Part shown: piece by piece, positions 25,201 to 37,200 of the stretch
How the letters are laid out: each line of letters opens with the position of its first letter
Position numbering within the stretch: position 1 is the first letter of the stretch
Assembly: GCA_023052935.1 (NCBI GenBank)
Contig: CM041297.1
Location: forward strand, 6,624,280 to 6,688,279
Source of the DNA: Piezodorus guildinii
Lineage: Eukaryota; Arthropoda; Insecta; Hemiptera; Pentatomidae
Direction: 5' to 3'
Length of the DNA stretch: 64,000 bases
Made by a program: the position numbers and the translations under genes
The notes under the pieces: model-generated
What the model was told of the DNA's origin: nothing
Databases searched by the model: none
The model's input: the letters and a program-made list of their open reading frames with translations, nothing else

Positions 25201-28200
25201 CACACACACAGACCTTTTTGCGGGACTTGGTTATTTTGACTCAGGGGACCCTAAAACGTGTATTTCCGTTGAAAAGTGGAATTCGAAAATTTTCACGATC
25301 GCAATACTTCCCCTTACTATATATAGTAAGTGAAAGTAAAAAATACAAATTTTATCTATAGATACGCCCATAACTCAGTTTTTTTTTTTTAAAGTTAGAG
25401 AAAAAATTGTGCTATGTTTTAAGAAGTTGTTCTGCTGTTAATGTGTTCAATAGAGAATGAAATTTCCTACAAAATGAAAAAAGATTCATTGAAATCAGAT
25501 TAGAAATAACAAGGATACAGCGTTTTGAAATTAGCAGAAAAAAAAAAAAAATGAAAGTTTACTCATATATACGCCCATAACTCAGTTATTTTTGAAGATA
25601 GAGAAAAATACGTATAGAATTTAGGAGTCAGTTAAGCTGCAGAAAAAAAAAAAAACCTTATTTGATTTAGCCACAGCTTATAATATAAGAGATGTGATTC
25701 CCTGATACCTCGGTTGTTATTGATGATAGAGAAAAAAGTAAGGTGCCCTGGAATCAGGAAATTTTCTTTGAATTATTTGAATGAAAATAGAAAAAAAAAA
25801 AAAAAGGATATAGTAAAGAAGTCTAGTATAAATTTTTTTGATTAATTTTCAATAATAAACCTTTGTCATCGCTTAAAGGTGTCTTGGGAAGATCGAAAAT
25901 ATAAAGAACAAACTCTGGTTCGACGGGGATTGCCAAAATATGTGTGAAAAAAGAAAAACCGCTAAACTGAATTTCTTAAATAATCCAAGCGATGATAGCG
26001 TGACTTAGTTTCGGGTAGTAAAAAAAGAGACTTCAAAATTCTTAAAAAGTAAGAAAAGACAGTATCTTAAAGGCAAACTAATAGAAATAGAAAAACACAG
26101 AAGCGAAAATAACGTAAGAGAGATGGTATAAACAAATCACGTAAAAGATTTGAACCCCTGTTGAATGCGGTTAAAGATGCAAACAACAATATAATTGCGG
26201 ATCCGACTGAGATATTAAATAAATTTAAACAACACTTTGACGGCATTCTAAATACGGAAAATAATATTATATCTCCTCAATCTGAATGTAAGAGCGCTGA
26301 ACCATGGATAGACGCACCGAGTAAAGAGGAAGTCGAAATGGCGATAGGATAATTAAAACGTTATAAAGCTGCAGGAAATGATAATATCACGAGTGAATTG
26401 ATTAAGGCGGGTGGAGAAGCGGGCGTTTTCAAATTACATGTTTTAGTTAAAAAGATCTGGGAAAATGAAAACGGTTTTCCTTCCTTCCAACGGTTCTTTC
26501 CAGGTTCCAACGGCTTAAAGTTTTCGAAAATAAGGTACTGCGTAAAATATTTGGTCCGAAGAGAGATGAGGCCACTGGGGAGTTTAGAAAGTTGCACAAC
26601 GCGGAATTGCGGAACTTATATCCTGTGAATATAATTGAGTTGATAGCTTCGCGGAGACTCAAATGGGCGAGTAAAATTGTTGGGCTCGGTGAGGAACGGA
26701 TTCCGAGAAAGTTGGTATTCGCTGATCCGACTGGTAGGCGTCCGAAAGGTAGGCCGAAGCGGAGATGGGAGGATTGCGTTAAGGCTGATCTCGGGGGCTT
26801 GGGCTTGAACGGTGAACATTGGACGAGTCTGTGTAGACTGAATTTGGTGATATCGACATCGAACCTTCGGATTCGGTAAGTCTATTATTATTATTATTAT
26901 AATTTTCAATAATAAACCTTTGTAATCGCTTAAAAAAAATACCTCCCCTCGTAAGTTGGGGGTTTCTACCAGGCTTTCCTCTGTTGTCCCACATTCTTCG
27001 GCCAATACAAGCTCTGCTTTCTGACTTCCCTTGCCCTTCTCCTTGAAGGTTTTGTTCTTATTTAGTCTCCAGGCGTTAATCTGACTTCTCCTAATAGCAT
27101 CCATATTGATAACTTTCAACGAAAATAATTTGGGTTTTTAATCTGAAATCAGAGGAGTACTGCTCAATTATTTGTTTAATCTAAAGTTGTTTTTTTTTCG
27201 TGTTGGTGAATTACTCAATTAAGGGTCACCTGTGGTGTAGAGGCTAGTATAACTGTATAATTGTTAAAACGTCCTTCAGAAGGGATTGAAGTATTTCAAG
27301 AGGCTGAAATACAATGAATAGTCTACTAGTAGATTCAGAACTCGGAGATACAGCCAATACTTCTCTATGTTCCCAATTTTATATCACGAATAAATAACGT
27401 CGAATTTGGATCACCTGTGGTGTAATGGCTGGCATAACATAGCCTCTCATATCACCGAGGTGTTTTAATTGATTAACTGAAGTCTTGATTAGATAATAAT
27501 AAAATAGATTACTTAATGAAACACATGTTTCTATCGAAACTCAATGTGATTCTTTAACCTTTTTACTTTCACTTACTATATATAGTAAGGGGAAGTATTG
27601 CGATCGTGAAAATTTTCGAATTCCATTTTTCAACGGAAATACACCTTTTAGGGTCCCCTGAGTCTAGAAGAGGCACTTTATACCATGCATTTTGCACCTT
27701 TTTTCGATTTTCTCAAAAACGGTTCCGACGATTTTGTTTAAACTCGCTATATCGATGTAAAATGTAATGGGCTTTAATATCATGTAGGTTTTATTCTGAT
27801 TAAAATGGTCTGACAGGGCTTAAATGCCGATATTTTAAATTTTCTTCCCCTAAAGTACCTTTAATTTTGTAGATTCAATAAAAATAACTATATTATCTTG
27901 TTAACGCTGATGAAAAACAGGTAAATATATAAATTGAATAAATTCGATACCCAACCAAAGGAGAAAACAGAAAAAATATTTTTTTAATGCAATTTTTCGT
28001 TTTAGAACATAAGAGCAGTAATATATATGTATGATATACCGTTGGAAAGCTAAAGATTTTAGAAAAAATGATATCTCATACACAAGCTTTTAAAAGTTAA
28101 TAGAGAGTGATGAAAAGAAGATAAAACTAACTGATTATTTTAGATGATAATATAATAGATTTTTAATGAAACACATGTTTTTGAAAATTCTTTCATTGAC

Positions 28201-31200
28201 TTTAAAAATGGAGGTAATTGAAAGTCGTGTACGCCCACACCAGATTTTTTTACATATAACTTTAGGTAAAAGTTCTTAAATTTTAATAACGGAGGTAAGT
28301 GAAAGTCGTGTATTGCGATTACAAGATTCTTATAATATACGATAGTCCTAATAAAAGTAAACATAAAGTGAAACACTAAGTTAATAGTAATAGTCAAACT
28401 CTAAAACCCACGAAGTGTTCTTGGGTTCAATCCTTTGAGAGAGGTTTATATTGTTGCTTCACTAACGTAAGTGCAAGGAAGAGATTAGGCCAAGGTCAAT
28501 AGAATAAAAAAAATCTATTTTCAACTACAATTCTTCCATGCTGTAAGTTTAAACTCAAAAGGTTTGAGAATATTTAATTGAAATTAAAATATTAATGAGA
28601 CAAAGTTAGATCACAATGAAATGGTCGCATATTCTTTATCAGATGTAAGACAATTTAATGTGATTTAAAACCACTAACTTTTTACTGTCCAAATAAATGA
28701 TAAAGAAGTCCGAAAAAAACAACAAAAAACTGTTGTCATTGATAACAACGTAAAGTAATTGTTTGTTTATTCATTTAACGTAACTTTATGCTAATGGTTA
28801 ATCGGGCGGTGTGACAGTGGGAGTCCTAAATTTTACCTAACCAGGTTTAATTAGGATAGGGATCTTTAACTTCACCTTACCGAGACCATTATTTTACGTC
28901 CCCCCTGAAGGACGGATAACAATGAATTTCTAATTTCCTTTAAAAAATTCCCAGGGCATTAGCCATGTTTAAACCCGCGACTATGTGCATACATGGCTGT
29001 TATACTACACGCTCTCTAGACCACAGGCGACCCCGATTAAGTAAACCACCAACACGAAAACAAAACTTTAGATTAAACTCCCAAAATATTCTCGTAGAAA
29101 GTTATCAATATGGATGCTATTAGGAAAGGAACGCCTGGAGACTAAATAGGAACAAAACCATCAAGGAGGGGGAGTCAAGAAGCAGAGATTGGATTGGTCG
29201 AGGAAATATAAAACCGGCTCCTGATTGGCCCCCTCCGTCTCCAATCAGATCCTTCGGCTTATTGAAATCTAAAGCAGCTGCTAAGCTTGGCTACAATCAC
29301 CTCACGTAAAAGAAGCTCGACAACTAAATGAAAAATGTAAAGAAATCTTAAGGAGAGTTCTGTATTCAACACGGTTCTCAGGAGAATTTGTCACGGGTGA
29401 AAACTATTGTTATCAAGTTCACTGATGAGGGTTGGTATCGCGAAAAAAATATTTTTTGAGTCATTTTAAAAAAGGAAAACTACAAGTTTTAGCCTAGAAG
29501 TAGATATGGGTCAATCCATTTTAAATCATCCAATTTTCGTTAATTTTTAAAAGCGAGTTAAAAGTCTATAAAGGAAAAGAGACTCACCTCTAATTATTTT
29601 ATCATACATAGCTTTGTACTACTACCATACTCGCTATAAAAAATTTTTAACCACTTTCTTTACTTTTAAGGTAATCAAATATATAAAATAAATAAATAAA
29701 CTTTATTCACATATTTACATTTTGAAAAAATGTTAACAATGATTTTGATGAGTCATCCTTACAATCAGAAAATATTTTTTTTTTTTTTTTTTTTTGTGAT
29801 TATAGTACATTAGCCTAAATGGCAAACATATGGTGAAATAAAATTGAGGTTATATTGCGATTGTAGAAAAAATTATACAAAAAACTACGCAATAAAATAT
29901 AAGGACAAAAGATATAAAGCTATATCTATAAGTTTTTGTTTTGACTCGATATCTGCAAAATTACCAGAATTAGAGAGATTTTCCCAACAACACATGTTTT
30001 CAATCGCGAAACTACCTTAAAAAACTAAAAGTATTTGGAAAAAAAAAAATCTTTGTTTCTTATATATGGTATCTCTGAGGGAGCGGCGTGGTTTAGTGGG
30101 TAGAACGCTAGTCTGCTGTGCTCCATTCCTGGGTTCGAATCCCGGCCGTGGCGGAATATTATTTATTTTGTTATTTCGCCCGGAGGGCGATTCTGGGGTA
30201 AGGAGACCCTCCTGGGGCACACCCAGCCTCTATAAAGTGGTTACCCAAAAATGGGAAAAACCTTATGGCCGAGCGTGATTGGCCTAGAAACAGTACCAAT
30301 CTCTACTTGTACTAAGCCCAAAATTCTTCATGGGTTGTAGTGGTACAGGTTTTTTATTTATTTATTTTTTTTATTCTTATATATGGAAAGGATAAAGAAT
30401 AACTGATCAAAAATAATTATAGGAAGGAATTAGTCCGGGTGGCGGTCATTAAATGAAACAACTAAATAGTTTCAACTATTTTATTGTTTGCCAACGTTTC
30501 GACCCCCTTTGTGGGTCATCATGAGGGCGCATGGTGGGAGAATGGAAACTCAATTTTCCATTCTCCCACCATGGGCCCTGATGATGACCCACAAAGGGGG
30601 TCGAAACGTTGGCAAACAATAAAATAGTTGAAACTATTTAGTTGTTTCATTTAATGACCGCCACCCGGACTAATTCCTTCCAGTAATTCTCAACGGTCAA
30701 CTAATTACATCCACAAAAATAATTATAATAAAAAATGTGGAGCGACAGTAAGGCCTGGATTATTTCGAATGGATTGACCCATATACATTTCTGTCTAATT
30801 TCATCTCAACTTTTCCAAACTTGTTCACCAATCATAGTTTTGGGCAGTTCTCATCGACATATTATCTCTCTGTGACCTTATTCTGAGATTTGATATCTTG
30901 CAGGCTGCCATTACTCTACTTACCAGTGCCACTACAACTTGCTCCAACTCTACTCACCAGTGCCTGCTACTATGTTGACCCCAGTGGCCTGGCTGATCCT
31001 CTTCATCAGCTTGAGATCCTCTCCAGGCCCCAAGTCGTGTTCTCGACGATAGTGCCGCCCCCGGCAGCCGCGAACAGTCGCACGTCTTCGAGCACCGCCT
31101 CGTTGTCGCTGAAGTCGATGTTAAACTTGCTGCTGTACCTGTACAAGGGAGCAAGGGAAAATAATAAACATTTTGAAAGATCTACGTCAAATAGTACACT

Positions 31201-34200
31201 ATGGTATAGATGAAAATCTGGTGCGGGCAACACACGACTTTCACTTACCTTAGTTTTTAAAATCGATTAAAGAATTTTCAAATAAAGTAAGAGATACAAA
31301 TGAGTGAAACCATTTAAGAATTAATTAAATTGAATTTCTATAGAAACATGTGTTTTATTAAAAAATCTATTATATTATTATCTAAAATAATCAGTTAGTT
31401 TTATGTTAATTTCATCACTCTCTATTAACTTTTGCAAGCTTGTGTATAACATAATATTTTTTCTAAATTTTTTCTCTTTCCAACGGTGTATTATATTGGG
31501 TTGATGCAAAATTAATGTAGGTTTCCTCTATTGCAATATCTTAATTCCAATTGTGTAAACAAAGCTAATCCTAACATTGATCATATTATACAACAACAAA
31601 CCTTATCTAATACCCTCTCTTTCACCATGAATTTGTTTAGTAAAATCGTTTTGTTCAGTGTGTTCAAAGGTCTTGAATCGAAAATGTCAAAGTGCGATTT
31701 TCGTCAAATTTATTTTTACGAATTTAAATTAGGGCGCAGCGATGCGCAAACGGCTCGTAATATTAATGAAGTGTGGGGTCAGGGGGCTATTAATGAGTGC
31801 ACGGTGCAGCGTTGGTTCCAGAAGTTTCGCAGAGGAGATTTCGACCTCGAAGACAAAGAAGGTCGGGGCCGTCATCTTGCTCTGGACAACGACCAGCTGA
31901 GGTCAAAAGTGGAAGAAGACCCAACCAAAACCACACGAGAAATGGCGGCGGAACTCGGAACTCAAAAATTGCAACGTCTTTGCCCAGCATTGATGAATCG
32001 GAAGGGGCCGATCCTGCTCCACGATAACGCCAGACCACACGTTGCACAACCAACGCTTCGACGACTGCACGAGTTGGGCTACGAAGTTCTCCAACATCCG
32101 CCTTATTCACCTGACCTCTCTCCTACAGACTTCCACTTTTTCAGGCATCTGGACAACTTTTTGAGGGAGAAAAATTTTCAAAACCAGGACGACATTGAAA
32201 ATTCTTTTCGTGATTTCATTGAGTCCAGGGATTCGGATTTTTTTTCTGGTGGAATAAGAAAGCTTGTTGAACGTTGGCAAAAGTGCATTGATTCAGATGG
32301 AAATTATTTTGATTAAATATATATGGTTAAAGTAAAGATATGGCGTATTTACAATACCTACTAAAAACCTGCATTAATTTTGCATCAACCCAATACATCT
32401 ATATTACTGTTCTTATGTTCAAAAACAAAAAAATTGCATTAAAAAAATATGTTTTCAGTTTTCTCCTTTAGTTGCTTATCAAATTCGCTCAACTTGCATA
32501 TTTAGCTTTTAATTATCAATGGTTACAAGATTATGTAGTCATTTTTATAGAATCTGCAAAATTAAAGGTACTTTAAGGGAAGAAAATTTAAAATATCGGC
32601 ATTTAAGCCCTGTCAGACCATTTTAATCAGAATGAAACCTACATGACGTTTAAGCCTATTAAATTTTACATCTATATAGCGGGTGTAATCAAAATCGTCG
32701 GAACCGTTTTCGAGAAAACCGAAAAAAGGTGCAAAATGCATAGGATAAAGTGGCTTTTCTGGTAAGCTCATTTTGATGAAAAAGGTTTTGTAACGTCTCG
32801 GGTGTATAGTTGTCTTAAATATGAAATTTCAGTTTCATAGGGTTTACCGTTTACGGCCGGGAGTTACCACACACACAGACCTTTTTGCGGGACTTGGTTA
32901 TTTGGACTCAGGGGACCCTAAAATGTGTGATTCCGTTGAAAGCTGGAATTCGAAAATTCGCAATAAAAAATAAAGGCAGCATCCGTTATCATCCGTTAAA
33001 TCTCTAGGGTTCAGTTCATATTCGGATTCGTTCAGTTTCGACGATAACGGTGGTCTGTTAGGATGTGATAAGGCCGAGATCACCCTCAGCCTTCAGGTTC
33101 TCCTTAAATTATCAAAGTGTTTCATAATTGCACGGCACTATTTTAGGTATGTGTTTACTAACACAAAATGAACAAAAAAGTTCATATTAACATATATATC
33201 TGTACCCTCTTGAAGATTAATCCGGGGAAGACTAAATGCGTGAGAATTGGAAAGAAATCCAGAAGGATAATCAGAATACTAAAGGCTGGAGAACTGGGAT
33301 TAGAGCAGGTCAAAAATTTCAAATATCTGGGAGCTCATCTCAATGAGAATGGCTACATAGACGTAGAAGTGGCCCAGAGAATTGGAGCGGCAGGGAGGAT
33401 GTTCTGTATGGTAAGGCGAGGTTTTCTGGGGAGAAGAGAGGTGTCAAATCGGACCAAATTAGCCGTATATAAATCGACATTTCTTCCTATCCTATCGTAC
33501 TCCTCAGAATCGTGGACTCTTACCTCAAAACATAGGAGCCAAATCCAGGCCATGGAAATGAGGTATCTCCAAAACATAGAGAGAAAGACACGGAGAGATA
33601 GTATACGGAACGCTATAATACGGGCTAACCTTGATGTCAAACCGGTGGAGACCGTTCTAGAGGAACACAAACTGAGATGGTTAGGACATCTTCTTAGGAT
33701 GGATCCAGAGAGAAGTGCGAGGATGACGTATGAGACCCACACAGAGCGAAAAAGGCCCAGAGGAAGACCCCGCATCTCCTGGGAGGACGGTGTAAAGGAG
33801 CATGCAGAAGGCGCGGGATAGACTGGAGTAGGAGAATGGAGTTGGCACAGGAAAGAGACGTATGGGTCAGACTCTACAGAGTATAAGTAGAAGAGTAGAA
33901 GAGGAAACGATAATGATGATGATGATCTGTACCCTCTTTCCAGTTCCCCGAATTTCCATTCCCTTGCCCGACTTCAAATAAAAAAAAAAAAGAAGGAAAC
34001 TAAGGAAAGTTGGGACCGGAATTAGCAAGAAGTAAATAAAAGCAACTTGCTCAAATCAGTTAGAACCCACGCGACGCCCTGGAACCTCATCTCAGACCAA
34101 AGAGGAGATTAGACTAGTGCTCACAAGACTGATTATATGACACACAAGGCTTAAACAAGTCATTTATTGGAAGGCACAACTCCACCAATATGTGAACACT

Positions 34201-37200
34201 GTAACGAAAAAGTTATAGCAAAACACATAATGGTGATGTCCAAAATACCAACGAGAAAGAAGAAAGAATTGAATCGATGGGCTTGAGTTGCTACAGCTGC
34301 CAGGAAATGACACGAAATACCACAATAACGTTATAGAATTCATCAAAGACATTAAATTATACAAACAATTGTAATTAATCCAACGAACGGTGCCTCTCAC
34401 CTAATGTTGTGGTACTGGGCACCTAAATGTAAAAGAAAATATATATCTAACTCATTTATTAAACAGATATCAAAGGTTAAAGATTTATTATTTATTATTA
34501 TTACATCATTTAGAGTAATTGTTCAAAGGGGCCTCCGTTTCGTTGAGTGCAACATTGATCACGATGAATCCATGCTCCCCTGGCTCATGGTATAGTCCTT
34601 GATAGTTACTGCGGCTTCAAAGTTCTTCCCCACCAAGACTAGAGGCCAAGTGAGTCCTCCCGGACTACTGGGTCTCGCAGGTATTAACAGAATATGGAGG
34701 CTTCCCTACATGTGGAGTCCCTGAGACTGCAGAGCACGTGGCGTTGTCCAGCACTGCCTTTTTGGCAAAATATGAAATGGAATATTTTCAATTTATTGTT
34801 AAATATTCTTCTTTCGGGATTTCCTTTTCTATCCAGTAATATCTTACTGAACGGACATTTATACGTAATGAACCAGAATGACAGACTCAGGTAAGTCGAT
34901 ATTCATGTAACCGATTATGGCATGGTTTTGAGTTGTGGAGTGAGGCCCACTCAGGCTTTATTAAGAGCCTATCCGAAAGTTGGGAAAAACTGTAGGCCTA
35001 GAAACAATACGGATCTTTATATGTACTGAACACAAGACCCTTCTTTGGTTGTAAACATACAGGTTTTTTTACTTAGAATTAAAATTTTATTTTTATAATA
35101 ATATTCAAATCCATCCTGGTACTGTCCTCACAACCTACGCAGATGATACTTGTGTGTTATCCGTAAATAATGACCCATCTGTTGCTTCCAAAACCCTTCA
35201 GTCTCACATTTCTTCCGTTGAAGAATGGTATCAAAAGTGGAGAATTGAAATCAACCCTACTAAATCCCATCAAATTACCTTCACCCTTCGTCGAAAACCT
35301 ATGTCCGTCTGTCCCACTATTTCCTTTAACAATATTCCACTCACCTCAGTTGAACAGATCCGGTACCTAGGACTCCATCTAGACAAACGTCTTACTTGGA
35401 ATCCTCACACTAGACTGAAACGACAAGAAACAGCTCGTAGACACCGCTTACTACAACACTTACTGGACAAACGATCAAAACTTTCCACATACTACAAAAA
35501 ATTAATTTATATAACCATTATTAGGCCTATTTGGACATATGGGATTGAGTTATGGGGATCCACCAAACCATCCAATTCTTCCCGCATTCAATCCTTGCAA
35601 TCCAAAATCCTCCGAAAGATCCTAAACGCCCCTTACTTTGTCACCAATAAAATAATTCATAAAGACCTAAATATCCCACTAGTCGCAGATCTAGCTCGAA
35701 CTAGATATTCCTCCTTTTATTCCAAATTACCCGTCTACTCCAACCCACTCGTCCGCAAACTCTCATCTCCTATTCCTGATCATCTTCCTAGGCGGCTGAA
35801 AAGACGATGGCCTCGAGACCTACTTAGCTGAATAAACTTTGAAGTGCTACCACTGGGTAGTTTCTTCACATGCCTGTATCACGCCCACTTGATATTTTAG
35901 CACATTTACTTAATGTATTTTATTGTAATACAGTTGTAAATTTCTTTTAAATAAAAAAGAAAAACAAAATTTATAATACAATATTCATGCATTCTTCAAC
36001 CTTGTGTCACTTAGCGTAGATGGGTCTCGATCCACCGGATATATTCTTCTCGGTTTTGGGAAGTCCTATTTATTTGAGCCAAGGTTTTTCTTTTTTTGGC
36101 CCCCATCTCCTGGACATACTCCTCATAGAGGGCGACCACGAGGTCTCCTTCCTAACGGCGGGCTCCCATTACCTTTCTTGACTTTCCATTCCTCGACCAT
36201 CCGACAGACGTGGTCGAACCACACAAGATGTCTTTTTTCAATGGAGGTCTTCAGTTTCGAACATCTGCAGCTCCTCCCTCATGCAGATATTCCGCGGTTC
36301 CTCTTTGTTTTGTCAACCCCTTTGCGAATGTATTTCATTTCAGCTCCTCCAACGCGGCTTTGTACGATCCAGTTTTAACTTTCATCTGTATGCGTTGGGA
36401 GATATACTTCCTTGTATATGTGGAGCTCCATAGACAAGATTCACAACTGTTTTATTTAATCAAACTATTCTCCACTATTATCAATAAATGTCTGGCTACT
36501 TTTCCATTCCCTCGGAATATAATTTTCCATCTTTATAATTGATAAACTCATAAAAACGGGTTTTCTAATTACCTTTGTCCATTAAATTTTAGATTGGCCT
36601 TGGTTCCAAAGAAAATGATAATACGTAGACGAAAGGTCCGGAGATTAGGGCGGATGTGACAGAATGTTTAGTTACAACAGTTTTTGTGAGGTCACATGTT
36701 GCCAGGGTACGTCATGCAACAAAATGGGCCCCTTCCGATTGACCAAAAATAGTTTTACTATTGCCAATGCTCGTTGCATTGCATTGATTTGGTTACAATA
36801 CGATTCGGCATTGATACTTTTCCCAGGAATTAAGAGGCTGTATCAAACCAAATGAAGCCAACCAAATAATAACATCCTTTTTTGAGGAGTTGTAGACTTA
36901 GGAAAAGGTTGTGCTACTTCTCCTTAGTCAAGGACACTGCTCAGAACTACTTCTGATATCGTAAACTGTATAATTTTCACCATAAGTAACAATTCTGAGC
37001 ACCAAAGGGCTTTTTTATCGTCTTAGAAGTATATCGCAAACTTAATAACTTTTTTTTTTGACGGTCGTTGAATGTATGTGAAAGCCAACTTTCAAGCTAC
37101 TTTACCCTTCTAATCGCCTTGAAGTGGTTATCAACGGTCTATTTGCCAGAGTTACGTTTTCCAATAAGTTCTCGATTAGTTGTTGTTGGGTTTTCTCCCA

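Noticed and set aside
26616..27119. 167-residue minus open frame as one gene
   Set aside because: It runs through the (TTA)n tail and antisense of the RTE-like LINE; only its first part (27119-26950) might be independent sequence.
30079..30155. Genuine tRNA gene
   Set aside because: Box A and B are present, but it is the head of a 304-bp element with target duplications and a related copy at 34.9 kb; the anticodon arm does not fold well.
31790..32110. 106-residue reverse open frame in the mariner (also 51029-51349)
   Set aside because: Antisense shadow of the transposase, GC-rich and without family features.
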